Source: Pseudomonadota bacterium (lineage in GTDB: Bacteria > Pseudomonadota > Gammaproteobacteria > Burkholderiales > JABEVD01). Taken from it: DNA of 10,110 nt. Below the pieces are notes generated by a model that was given only the letters and a program-made list of their open reading frames with translations, made no database searches and was not told where the DNA came from. Every line of letters starts with the position of its first letter. The first letter of the stretch is position 1. Both the position numbers and the translations under genes were made by a program. Where the stretch lies: assembly GCA_021811205.1 (NCBI GenBank), contig JAJZPK010000081.1, positions 1 through 10,110 on the forward strand, written 5' to 3'. Below are positions 1-6,658 of this stretch, in pieces.

Positions 1-221
1 GCGAGACGCACGCAATCGGTCGGCGTCCCGTTGACGTAATAGAAGCCGCTGTGGGCTCGCCTCAGATTGAGCGGCCGATCGAGGGTGAGCGAATTGCTCG
101 CACCGCTCCTGTCTCGCTCGGGGGCGACCACGGTGACTTCAGCGATTTTCGCAAGCGTCTCGGCAAGGCAGGCGATACCCGGAGAAAAATAGCCGTCGTC
201 GTTGCTGATCAGGATGCGCAT
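1..221 (-). CDS. surE: 5'/3'-nucleotidase SurE (survival protein), N-terminal part, cut by window edge
   Basis: SurE proteins are metal-dependent phosphatases that act on nucleoside monophosphates in the cytoplasm and are linked to stationary-phase survival. The first 73 codons are visible. They start [10 protein letters not shown], the family hallmark, with the metal-ligand aspartates at residues 8 and 9. The next metal ligand, Ser39, lies in [14 protein letters not shown], and the conserved [10 protein letters not shown] segment follows at 62-71. The remaining C-terminal part, including the later metal-binding Asn, lies beyond the left edge. The ATG at 221-219 is chosen because the protein family starts at this Met; the upstream bases are pyrimidine-rich, with no clear Shine-Dalgarno sequence. 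It lies 72 bases downstream of gspF on the same strand, so it may be read through from the secretion operon or use its own promoter. In many betaproteobacteria surE is followed by pcm, nlpD and rpoS, which cannot be checked here. Confidence 0.95.
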   Translation of the reverse strand, partial: MRILISNDDGYFSPGIACLAETLAKIAEVTVVAPERDRSGASNSLTLDRPLNLRRAHSGFYYVNGTPTDCVRL

Positions 222-251
222 GGAGGCGGGGAAGATTCAATTAACCTTGGG

Positions 252-280
252 ATTGTGATGAAAAAGAGAGGATAAATCAA
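252..280 (-). promoter_or_regulatory. candidate sigma70-type promoter for surE
   Basis: In the 72-base gap between gspF and surE, the minus strand reads TTGATT (280-275), a 17-base spacer, then CACAAT (257-252). Each hexamer matches the sigma70 consensus at four of six positions. A start near position 245 would give a leader of about 24 bases before the surE ATG. The gap holds no stem-loop with a T-tract, so I see no terminator after gspF. This is a weak match found by eye; read-through from gsp is equally possible. Confidence 0.25.
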
Positions 281-293
281 GCCTCGCAATTTC

Positions 294-1502
294 TTACCTG
301 ACCAGCTGGTTCATGTCGATGATGGGAAGCATGATCGCCAGCACGATCAGAAGCACGATTCCGCCCATCGTCACGATGAGCAGCGGCTCCATCAAACCGG
401 TGAGCCATGCCGTTTTGCCTTCCATCTCGAGTTCCTGCTGGCGGCTGGCGCGCTCCAGCATGGGCGCGAGCCTTCCGCTCGTCTCGCCGCTCGCAATGAG
501 GTGGATCAGCATGGGCGGGAATTTCTTTCCTTCGGAAAGCGCCCGGCTCAGTGAAACGCCTTCCTTCACCAGATCCACGGAATGTTCGACGGATGCGCGC
601 AGCTGCAGATTCGTGACCACCATGGCGCCTGCCTGCAGCGCCTTCAGGAGCGGCACGCCGCTGCCGACAAGGATCGAAAGGGTATTGGCGAATCTCGCCG
701 TATTGAGCCCCCTGATGAGGGGGCCTGCCACGGGCAGGCGAAGCAGGAAACCGTGCCAGCGATACCTGAAGCCTTCCCTGCCCAGCGCGCGTCTGAATCC
801 CCAAATGCCTGCCGCAAGAAGCCCCAGCCAATACCAGCCTGTCGCTCTCAGAAAATCGCTCGATGCGATGAGCGCGCGCGTCAGGAACGGGAGTTCCTGA
901 TGGCTTTGCCTGAATACCCCGACGACCTGGGGAACGACGTAAACGAGCAGGCCGGTGATCACCATGATGGCCACCAGCGTCACCGCTGCCGGATAGAGGA
1001 AGGCGAGCATCACTTTCTGGCGCAGGGCATTGCGGCTCTCTACGTAATCGGCGAGCCTCAGCATGACCTCGGCGAGCTCGCCCGACTCCTCGCCGGCATG
1101 CACGAGCGCGCGATAGATTTCCGGGAAAACCCTGCCGTACTTTCCGAGTGCACGGGCAAGCGTCTGGCCGGAAAGCACCTCCGCTCTGACGCCTGCGACG
1201 ATCTGTCTCGCATAATCGCTTTCCGACTGCTCGACGAGGGCGTTCAGGGAAGACTCCACGGTAAGTCCGGCTGCAAGGAGCGTCGAAAATTGCCGCGTGA
1301 AGAGGCTCAACTGCGCCGCAGAAAACCGCCTTCCGAGAAACGAACTGCCGGATGCGCTTTCTTCCGAGACGGGAAAGACGCGCATCGGAACGAGCCCCAT
1401 CGATCTCAGATGGGCCCTCGCCTGGCGCGCCGTGTCGATTTCGACGACGCCCTTCTCGACCTGCCCCTGCCCGTCTACGGCCTCGTACCTGAAAGCGGCC
1501 AT
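294..1502 (-). CDS. gspF: T2SS inner-membrane platform protein GspF
   Basis: GspF is the polytopic inner-membrane core of the T2SS assembly platform; it contacts GspE and GspL and is thought to couple ATP hydrolysis to pseudopilus assembly. The 402-residue length is typical. The N-terminus MAAFRYEAVDGQG is the usual GspF opening. Two copies of the T2SSF domain are visible, each with its signature: HAGEESGELAEVM near 135-147 and ASGETSGRLAPML near 337-349. Hydrophobic segments lie near 168-194, 217-238 and 372-395, matching the expected three transmembrane helices, and the C-terminus is the usual LPIIDMNQLVR. The ATG at 1502 lies two bases after the gspE stop, so the genes are coupled. It is the last gene of the gspC-D-E-F run. 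The coding sequence contains two adjacent perfect hairpins at 708-739, probably a by-product of GC-rich coding. Confidence 0.97.
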   Translation of the reverse strand: MAAFRYEAVDGQGQVEKGVVEIDTARQARAHLRSMGLVPMRVFPVSEESASGSSFLGRRFSAAQLSLFTRQFSTLLAAGLTVESSLNALVEQSESDYARQIVAGVRAEVLSGQTLARALGKYGRVFPEIYRALVHAGEESGELAEVMLRLADYVESRNALRQKVMLAFLYPAAVTLVAIMVITGLLVYVVPQVVGVFRQSHQELPFLTRALIASSDFLRATGWYWLGLLAAGIWGFRRALGREGFRYRWHGFLLRLPVAGPLIRGLNTARFANTLSILVGSGVPLLKALQAGAMVVTNLQLRASVEHSVDLVKEGVSLSRALSEGKKFPPMLIHLIASGETSGRLAPMLERASRQQELEMEGKTAWLTGLMEPLLIVTMGGIVLLIVLAIMLPIIDMNQLVR

Positions 1503-1504
1503 CG

Positions 1505-2896
1505 TCAGTCCTTCGTCACGCGCAGCAGCTCTTCAAGCGTGGTTTGCCCGGAATCCACCCAGCGCATGCCATCTTCCCTGAGGGTTTTCATGCCCGCATC
1601 CCGCGCATGCGAACGGATATCCTGCTCGGAAGAAGCGTCGTGGATGAAGCGGCGCAATTCTTCGTCGACCGTGATGAGTTCGTAGATTCCCGTCCTGCCC
1701 TTGTAGCCGCTCATGTCGCAGGATTTGCATCCTGCACCATGGCATGCCTTGCAGATTCTTCGCACCAGCCGCTGCGCCAGCACGCCTATCAGGCTTGAGG
1801 CGAGCAGGAAAGGCTCTATCCCCATGTCGATGAGCCGGGTTACCGCGCTTGCGGCGTCGTTGGTGTGCAAGGTGGCGAGCACGAGATGGCCGGTTAGGCT
1901 CGCCTGGACGGCGATCTGTGCGGTCTCGAGATCGCGTATTTCGCCTATCATGATGACGTCCGGATCCTGCCTGAGAATGGCGCGCAGCGCTTTCGCGAAG
2001 CTCATTTCTATCCTCGCGTTGACCTGGGTCTGCCCGATCCCGTCCAGGTCGTATTCGATCGGATCTTCGACCGTCATGATGTTCATCGCCAGCGAGTCGA
2101 TCCTGGAAAGCGCAGCATAGAGGGTCGTCGTCTTGCCCGATCCGGTGGGTCCCGTCACGAGGAAAATGCCGTGAGGCTGATTGATCAGGTCGTTCACTCG
2201 ATTGAGCGCCTCATCGCTCATGCCCAGCCTGGCGAGATCCAGCTTTCCGGAATCCTTGTCGAGCAGCCGCATGACCACCCGCTCGCCATGTCCCGTAGGC
2301 AAGGTCGAAACCCTCACGTCGACAGGCCTTCCTGCGATCCTGAGCGCGATCCTGCCGTCCTGGGGCAGCCTTTTTTCGGCGATGTCGAGCTGCGCCATGA
2401 TCTTGATTCTGGAAACAATGGCGGCATGCAAGGCCCGGTGAGGTTCGACGATATCCCGCAAGGTGCCGTCCAGTCTGAATCTGACCACCGAGCGGTTTTC
2501 GAAGATCTCGAAGTGGATATCGGATGCGTTTTCCCTGAGCGCCTGGGTGAGCAGCGCATTGATCATCCTGATGACCGGCGCGTCTCCTTCGGCCTCAAGG
2601 AGATCCTCGATTTTGGGCATTTCCTCGATTATTCTGGAAAGATCGATGTTTTGCTCGAAATCGTCGAGAACGGCCGAATCGGCCTGAGAATAGATTTCGG
2701 AAAGCCTGCTGTCGAACGCCATTTCATCCAGCAGGACGGCATGCACGGGCACCCCGAGCGCGCGCCTCGCCTCGGCAATCGCATCAACTCCCGTCCCTAC
2801 CCTCACGCAGATCTCGGCAATGCCCTCCCCCATGCTGGAAACGAAAAGCCCCTTCGCCTGGGCGAAGGAATAGGGAATCAGCTTCTTGGGCTGCAT
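1505..2896 (-). CDS. gspE: T2SS assembly ATPase GspE
   Basis: GspE is the cytoplasmic hexameric ATPase that powers pseudopilus assembly, docked on GspL and GspF. In 463 residues the sequence shows the N2E-type region with the Asp/His stretch ASDIHFE (124-130), the Walker A GPTGSGKT (249-256, Lys255), the Asp box near TVEDPIEY (275-282), the Walker B region [12 protein letters not shown] (311-322) and the His box HLVLATLHT (337-345). The C-terminal zinc site is present as Cys382, Cys385, Cys390 and Cys393, but only four residues separate the two CxxC pairs, whereas classical members such as Vibrio EpsE carry a loop several times longer. This, plus a slightly shorter N-terminus, accounts for its length below the roughly 500 residues of EpsE/PulE. 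The start at 2896 lies four bases after the gspD stop with no strong ribosome-binding site, suggesting coupling. It is not PilB or a T4P retraction ATPase, given its placement between gspD and gspF. Confidence 0.97.
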   Translation of the reverse strand: MQPKKLIPYSFAQAKGLFVSSMGEGIAEICVRVGTGVDAIAEARRALGVPVHAVLLDEMAFDSRLSEIYSQADSAVLDDFEQNIDLSRIIEEMPKIEDLLEAEGDAPVIRMINALLTQALRENASDIHFEIFENRSVVRFRLDGTLRDIVEPHRALHAAIVSRIKIMAQLDIAEKRLPQDGRIALRIAGRPVDVRVSTLPTGHGERVVMRLLDKDSGKLDLARLGMSDEALNRVNDLINQPHGIFLVTGPTGSGKTTTLYAALSRIDSLAMNIMTVEDPIEYDLDGIGQTQVNARIEMSFAKALRAILRQDPDVIMIGEIRDLETAQIAVQASLTGHLVLATLHTNDAASAVTRLIDMGIEPFLLASSLIGVLAQRLVRRICKACHGAGCKSCDMSGYKGRTGIYELITVDEELRRFIHDASSEQDIRSHARDAGMKTLREDGMRWVDSGQTTLEELLRVTKD

Positions 2897-2900
2897 GATT

Positions 2901-4916
2901 TCATTTTTTCAAGGGCGGCAGAACGGGCGCCTTGACATCGGGCAAAACGGAGCTCGGCGCCGGCTGCGACTTCCTTTCAGCGCCGCTGATGTAGTCGTAG
3001 CGCTCCGAAGTCAGGCCGTCATAGGATTTCGCATTGCGCAGAATATGCGGACAGAGAAAGACCATGAGATCGGTCTTGTTGTGGGTTCTCGACTTGTAGC
3101 TGAAGAAATTCCCGAGAAAGGGCAGGTCCCCCAGCACAGGAACCTTGCTCACATTGTCGGATACGGAATCCTGGATCAGCCCACCCAGGACGATGATCCG
3201 TCCGTCATCCACAACCACGGTGGAATCGATCGAGCGCTTGTTGGTGGTCGGGCCTGCCGGATTGTTGAGCGTGGTCGGGTCGACGCTGGAAACCTCCTGG
3301 TAGATTCTCAGCCTGACGATGTTTCCTGCCGAAATCTGCGGCTTGATCTTCAGCATCAATCCCACGTCCTGGCGCTGGTAGGTAGTGAAGGGCGTGGCCG
3401 TCGTGGCAGCGCCCGTCTGGGCATAAGAGCCCGTGACGAAGGGGACATTCTGGCCCACAACGATCTTGGCTTCCTGGTTGTCGAGCGTCAACAGATTGGG
3501 GGTGGAAAGAATGTTTGCATTGGCGTCGGTCTGCAACGCTCTTGCAAGCAGCCCCAGATTCAGCACCTGACCCACGCCCGGAATGTTGACCTGCCCCTTC
3601 ATGACGCCGATGTTGAGGCCCTGTCCGATGGTCCCCAGATTAGTCGCGTTGCTGATGATGTTTGCCCCACCTCCTGGCGTGCCGAAGTTCGTTCCGCCTA
3701 TGACGCTCGCAGAAGTGCCGTTGACGCCGTTCAGGTACTGCCACTGGATGCCGAATTCGGCAGCCATGTCCGCGCTGACTTCAGCGATCATGGCCTCGAC
3801 ATAGATTTCCGCCTGGCGAACGTCCAGCTTATCGATGACTGCGCGCAAATTGTTGTAGATCGCGTCCGGCGCGGTGATGATGAGCGCGTTGGCATCCACG
3901 TCCGCCTCGATCATGCCGCCGCTGTCCGACGAAGATGAGGCTGAGGAGTGCCCAGAGGCGGCGGCCGGGGAATTGGGCGTGGAAGAGGACGTGAACGATA
4001 GCGATTGGGAGGAGGAAGAGGACGCCTGCCCGGTGAGCGCCCCTCTGAGCGTCTTTGCAAGACTCAGGGCAGTGGCGTTCCTGAGATAGACGACGTGCAT
4101 GTTGCCTGTCTCGCCAGTCTGGTCATCCAGCTTCACAACAAGATTTCTCGCCATGTTGATCACGGCTGTGCTGCCCGACCGGAGGATCAGGCTGTTCGTC
4201 CTGGGGTCCGCTACCGCAACGAGCCGCTGTCCAGGATCGGTCACGCCTTCGTTCATCAGCTTGTTGACGGTCTGGGCAAGATCGAAAGCCGAGGCATGCA
4301 GCAAGGGAATGACTGCAGGGCCGCCTGCCTGATCGATGGCGTCGATGATGCTGTCGATGCGCTTCAGGTTGTCTGCATAATCGGTGATCACCAGCGCATT
4401 GCCGTTGGGATAGACGCTTATCGCATTGTTGGCTGCGATAAGCGGCCTCAGCACGGGAAGAAGCTGAGTTGCCGACTGGTTTTTCAACGTATAGACCTGG
4501 GTGACGAGTTCGCCGCCGTGCGCAGGTTTGCCCTCAAGCAGGACGCCTCCCGAATTCTGCTTTGCGTCCGCCTCCGGAAGGATCTTGGTGATCCCGTTCG
4601 ATTCGACCGCAGCATATCCCTGGAGCCGCAACGCGGAAAGCAGGATGGGGTAGATGAGCGAGCGCGAAACGGGTTTCGACGAGACGATGTTGACGGTTCC
4701 CCTGACCCTGGGATCGATGAGGAAATTCCTGCCTGTGATCTTGCCGACGGCCTTGATCACCGAAATGGCGTCGGCATTGACAAAATTCAGGGTGACCTTG
4801 TCTTCTGCGGCACGAACGCCGAAGGACGCCATGCAAAGCAGAAACAGAAAATATCTAAACCGCCTGATCACCGACACGCCTCGAAAAAAGCCGAATGTTA
4901 TCATATTATTTTGCAT
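2901..4916 (-). CDS. gspD: T2SS outer-membrane secretin GspD
   Basis: GspD forms the multimeric outer-membrane channel through which folded substrates leave the cell. The 671-residue product has a Sec signal peptide (arginines 18-19 and 21, hydrophobic core about 22-33, likely cleavage after VRA at 34-36). Periplasmic N0 (about 39-120), N1 (137-200), N2 (201-265) and N3 (270-360) domains follow, then the secretin domain (about 370-627), including the signature [14 protein letters not shown] (592-605). N3 is split by a serine-rich insertion at about 298-333. After the secretin core there are only 45 residues, ending in a Pro/Lys tail (651-671); I see no clear pilotin-binding S-domain, though this is hard to judge by eye. 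The ATG at 4916 overlaps the gspC end by 11 bases and has GGAA about 10 bases upstream. A second in-frame ATG at 4904, just past the gspC stop, is an alternative start that leaves the signal peptide intact. Confidence 0.97.
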   Translation of the reverse strand: MQNNMITFGFFRGVSVIRRFRYFLFLLCMASFGVRAAEDKVTLNFVNADAISVIKAVGKITGRNFLIDPRVRGTVNIVSSKPVSRSLIYPILLSALRLQGYAAVESNGITKILPEADAKQNSGGVLLEGKPAHGGELVTQVYTLKNQSATQLLPVLRPLIAANNAISVYPNGNALVITDYADNLKRIDSIIDAIDQAGGPAVIPLLHASAFDLAQTVNKLMNEGVTDPGQRLVAVADPRTNSLILRSGSTAVINMARNLVVKLDDQTGETGNMHVVYLRNATALSLAKTLRGALTGQASSSSSQSLSFTSSSTPNSPAAASGHSSASSSSDSGGMIEADVDANALIITAPDAIYNNLRAVIDKLDVRQAEIYVEAMIAEVSADMAAEFGIQWQYLNGVNGTSASVIGGTNFGTPGGGANIISNATNLGTIGQGLNIGVMKGQVNIPGVGQVLNLGLLARALQTDANANILSTPNLLTLDNQEAKIVVGQNVPFVTGSYAQTGAATTATPFTTYQRQDVGLMLKIKPQISAGNIVRLRIYQEVSSVDPTTLNNPAGPTTNKRSIDSTVVVDDGRIIVLGGLIQDSVSDNVSKVPVLGDLPFLGNFFSYKSRTHNKTDLMVFLCPHILRNAKSYDGLTSERYDYISGAERKSQPAPSSVLPDVKAPVLPPLKK
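3918..4025 (-). other. serine-rich low-complexity insertion in the GspD N3 domain
   Basis: Codons for GspD residues about 298-333 encode a run dominated by Ser, with a few Thr, Pro, Gly and Ala and almost no hydrophobic side chains, between the N3 strand pieces ending in LRGALTGQA and resuming at [16 protein letters not shown]. Ser/Gly-rich loops at this position are common in GspD proteins and are expected to be disordered in the channel. On the DNA it appears as a purine-rich plus strand built from GAA/GAG-like triplets, which creates a false acidic open frame on the plus strand. Confidence 0.85.
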
Positions 4917-5355
4917 TGAAATCGAGTTCCGGCGCGATCTTCTCGATCTTCAGCTCGACGCGCGCGCCGCCGTGATTCAGAACGACATGGTCCCTGGCGA
5001 TTTGCTCGAGGTAGAAGCCGGGAGAAACTTCCCCTTTCATGAGCACGACGCGGCTGCCCTTGCCCGCCTCGATGAAGATCGCGGCCCCGGGTTCGTCCTT
5101 GCCTGGCGTGAAGATGCCGTCGAGCCTGAGCCCGGACGGCAGGTGCGCCTCTTTGGGAATGCCCCCCCCGAAAACATGCGCGATTTCTCCCGCCCTGCTT
5201 TTCGCGGCAGTTTCGCCCAGCGGCAACAGGACGGCTGCCTTCGGTTCGAACACTATCCATGTCCAGCGCGCGGCCACGTAGCACAAAATGACCAGCGCGG
5301 CAGCGTTGGCCGGCCATGCCATCTGGCGTTGCAGCGAAAGGAACATATGCCTCAT
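4906..5355 (-). CDS. gspC: T2SS inner-membrane clamp protein GspC, short form without PDZ domain
   Basis: GspC connects the inner-membrane platform to the secretin: its periplasmic homology region (HR) binds the GspD N0 domain. The product of about 149 residues has a short cytoplasmic start, one membrane helix (about 13-34, WPANAAALVILCYVAARW), a linker, and an HR-like domain (about 68-140) with GIPKEAHLPSGLRLDGIF, AAIFIEAGKGSRV and a FYLEQIARDHVVLNHGGARVE stretch. The protein ends right after the HR domain, so the C-terminal PDZ or coiled-coil domain of longer GspC/OutC proteins is missing. Start choice is uncertain: ATG 5355 is used here, with TTG 5379 and ATG 5346 as alternatives and no strong ribosome-binding site at any of them. 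An 8-base C tract (5162-5169) encodes part of a Gly-Gly-Gly in the HR domain. It is the first gene of the minus-strand gsp run; the family call rests on domain order and context. Confidence 0.88.
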   Translation of the reverse strand: MRHMFLSLQRQMAWPANAAALVILCYVAARWTWIVFEPKAAVLLPLGETAAKSRAGEIAHVFGGGIPKEAHLPSGLRLDGIFTPGKDEPGAAIFIEAGKGSRVVLMKGEVSPGFYLEQIARDHVVLNHGGARVELKIEKIAPELDFNAK

Positions 5356-5411
5356 AATATCCGCGTCGTATGCATCCAAACCATTCTAACCGATACAGGC
5401 CGAAATGATGA
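5329..5411. promoter_or_regulatory. candidate divergent promoter region between gspC and gspG
   Basis: Only about 50 bases separate the gspC and gspG starts, so both operons must be transcribed from here or from within the first codons. For gspG, the plus strand has TTGCAG (5329-5334), 18 bases, then CATAAT (5353-5358, five of six matches to TATAAT). For gspC, the minus strand has TAGAAT (5388-5383, five of six) with only a poor -35 around 5407-5412. If both are used, the two 5' ends would overlap by about 10 bases. The hexamers were found by eye, and the -35 elements are weak. I see no convincing operator palindrome beyond ATGCAT (5370-5375). Confidence 0.3.
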
Positions 5412-5833
5412 AAAGAATGCAGCAGGGCTTCACCCTGATCGAAATCATGGTGGTCATCGTGATCATCGGTATCCTGGCAGCCCTGATTGTTCCCAAGATC
5501 ATGAGCCGCCCCGACCAGGCGCGCATCATCGCCGCGAAGCAGGACATCGGCACCATTGTTCAGGCGCTCAAGCTCTACAAGCTGGATAACCACAGCTACC
5601 CCACCACCGAGCAGGGGCTTGATGCGCTGATCAAGAAGCCGACCACCCCGCCTGTTCCCTCTAACTGGAAATCAGGCGGCTACCTCGAGCACCTTCCGGT
5701 CGATCCGTGGGGAAAACCCTACCAGTACCTCAACCCAGGTCTGCACGGTCAAATCGACGTGTTCAGCTTCGGCGCAGACGGCGCCCCGGGCGGCGAAGGC
5801 AATGACGCCGATATCGGTTCCTGGAGCCTTTAG
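5405..5833 (+). CDS. gspG: T2SS major pseudopilin GspG
   Basis: GspG is the main subunit of the periplasmic pseudopilus. The 142-residue prepseudopilin has an 8-residue leader ending in Gly, cut by prepilin peptidase before Phe, with the N-methylated Phe+1 and conserved Glu+5 in [17 protein letters not shown]. The hydrophobic helix extends to about residue 31. The globular part carries the GspG hallmarks [27 protein letters not shown] and, at the C-terminus, [18 protein letters not shown], the calcium-binding loop with its acidic ligands. The ATG at 5405 has AGG five bases upstream; a second ATG follows immediately at 5408 and is equally possible. It is the first gene of the plus-strand run, and its stop codon is part of a perfect hairpin that could set its level above that of the minor pseudopilins. 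Confidence 0.98.
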   Translation: MMKRMQQGFTLIEIMVVIVIIGILAALIVPKIMSRPDQARIIAAKQDIGTIVQALKLYKLDNHSYPTTEQGLDALIKKPTTPPVPSNWKSGGYLEHLPVDPWGKPYQYLNPGLHGQIDVFSFGADGAPGGEGNDADIGSWSL

Positions 5834-6308
5834 GGCGTTAACACGCCCTGGTCAGCGCGGCTTCACGCTCGTCGAAATACTCGTCGCATTGCTCGTGATC
5901 GGCATCGTGACGGCTGTGGCCGCCCTCAACATTTCCCCTGACAACAGACGGGCGCTGAAAACCGAAGCTGCGCACCTCGCCGACCTGCTCGAGGAAACCG
6001 CCGAGGATGCGCAGGATACGGGCAAGGAAATCGCATGGTCCGGAAGCGGAGACAGCTATTCCTTCTGGAAGAAGAAGGAAGACGGATCATGGCAGGAAAT
6101 GACTGGGGACGACTTTTATCGCAGCCATGTCCTGAATGACGATGTGCGCATCGTGAAAGTGGAAGCGGACGGCGCGATTCTGCCTCCGGGAAAAATGCTC
6201 CTCTTCAAGTCTTCCGGCATCAACAAGCCTTTCAAAATCGTCCTCGAAAAGAACGGAATTGACATGACCATTTCGAGCGATGCGCTGAACAGGGTGAGCG
6301 TGGAATGA
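5802..6308 (+). CDS. gspH: T2SS minor pseudopilin GspH
   Basis: GspH is a minor pseudopilin expected at the tip of the pseudopilus. The 168-residue product has a type IV prepilin signal, [19 protein letters not shown], with Phe+1 and Glu+5, followed by a C-terminal globular domain with [15 protein letters not shown] and a late strand pair, as in GspH/XcpU. The leader is 20 residues, longer than in the neighbouring pseudopilins. The ATG at 5802 is the only ATG, GTG or TTG codon in frame between the gspG 3' end and the cleavage site, which forces a 32-base overlap with gspG; AAGG lies just 2 bases upstream of it. The leader codons contain the right arm of the gspG stop hairpin. It overlaps gspI by four bases (ATGA). 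The sequence beyond the signal is divergent, so the gspH symbol leans on gene order. Confidence 0.92.
   Translation: MTPISVPGAFRALTRPGQRGFTLVEILVALLVIGIVTAVAALNISPDNRRALKTEAAHLADLLEETAEDAQDTGKEIAWSGSGDSYSFWKKKEDGSWQEMTGDDFYRSHVLNDDVRIVKVEADGAILPPGKMLLFKSSGINKPFKIVLEKNGIDMTISSDALNRVSVE
5832..5849 (+). promoter_or_regulatory. perfect hairpin on the gspG stop codon, inside the gspH leader
   Basis: The sequence AGGGCGT-TAAC-ACGCCCT forms a perfect 7-bp, GC-rich stem with a 4-base loop. It begins on the second base of the gspG TAG stop (5831-5833) and lies inside the gspG/gspH overlap zone. It is not followed by a T-tract, so it is not a standard Rho-independent terminator. It could pause polymerase, stabilise the gspG 3' end after RNA cleavage, or limit translation of gspH. 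The structure is certain from the sequence; the function is inferred. Confidence 0.45.
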
Positions 6309-6658
6309 ACAGGGGGTTCACGCTTTTCGAGGTGCTGATCGCGCTCGCCATCATCGCCATCGCCATGACTGCGGTGATGCGCGCATCGGCTTCAGCATCG
6401 GATTCCGCATACGAATTGCGGAAAAGGATGCTCGCAGACTGGGTCGCCCAGAACCGCATGGCCGAACTCACCGCCTTCCAGACATGGCCCGGCGTCGGCG
6501 TGATCAGCGGAAAAGACAAACAGGCCGGGATCGTTTTCTCATGGCAGGAAGAGATCAGCGCAACCCCCAATCCGCTTTTCCGCAAAGTCGCCATCACCGT
6601 CAAATCCGGCAGCATATCGAACCGGCTGAACGGCTATCTCCTGCGTCCCATGCCATGA
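6305..6658 (+). CDS. gspI: T2SS minor pseudopilin GspI
   Basis: GspI is a small pseudopilin that nucleates the tip complex with GspJ and GspK. The 117-residue product has a very short leader (MNRG) and the cleavage motif G|FTLFEVLIALAIIAIAM with Glu+5. The segment ADWVAQNRMAEL (about 45-56) is the typical GspI helix, and the C-terminus ends with FRKVAITVKSG and a short tail, as in the family. The ATG overlaps the gspH stop as ATGA, and AGGGTGAG lies six bases upstream, inside gspH. Its own stop overlaps gspJ in the same way. Length, motif and position all agree. Confidence 0.96.
   Translation: MNRGFTLFEVLIALAIIAIAMTAVMRASASASDSAYELRKRMLADWVAQNRMAELTAFQTWPGVGVISGKDKQAGIVFSWQEEISATPNPLFRKVAITVKSGSISNRLNGYLLRPMP

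Noticed and set aside
582..1685. Long plus-strand open frame of 367 codons opposite gspF/gspE
   Set aside because: It is antisense to well-conserved gspF and gspE, has biased composition (many Arg, Cys and His) and no recognisable domain; a typical shadow in GC-rich DNA.
2886..3938. Long plus-strand open frame of 350 codons opposite gspD
   Set aside because: It is antisense to the secretin, whose domains are all intact; its composition (Asp, Arg, His, Gly rich) is that of a reverse-complement frame.
3874..4089. Acidic open frame on the plus strand that looks like a small Glu-rich protein
   Set aside because: It is the reverse reading of the serine-codon run in the GspD N3 insertion.
4800..4850. 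Possible lipoprotein signal in GspD at Cys28
   Set aside because: The residues before Cys28 are Phe-Leu-Leu, lacking the small residue required at -1; a signal peptidase I site after VRA fits better.
4005..4919. Plus-strand open frame of 304 codons opposite the gspD N-terminal half
   Set aside because: Shadow of gspD; no domain, and no promoter or ribosome-binding site of note.
5356..5379. Upstream TTG start for gspC giving eight extra residues (MDAYDADI)
   Set aside because: It adds acidic residues before a basic cytoplasmic start and lies on or before the likely transcription start; kept only as an alternative.
5426..5443. 18-base direct repeat GGCTTCACCCTGATCGAA shared by gspG and gspJ (second copy 6664-6681)
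   Set aside because: It encodes the shared prepilin motif GFTLIE; protein constraint and common codon use explain it without a mobile or regulatory repeat.
6484..6654. N-terminal extension of gspJ upstream of 6655
   Set aside because: The extension is the out-of-frame reading of gspI and would bury the prepilin signal; the ATG at 6655 gives a proper leader and an ATGA overlap.
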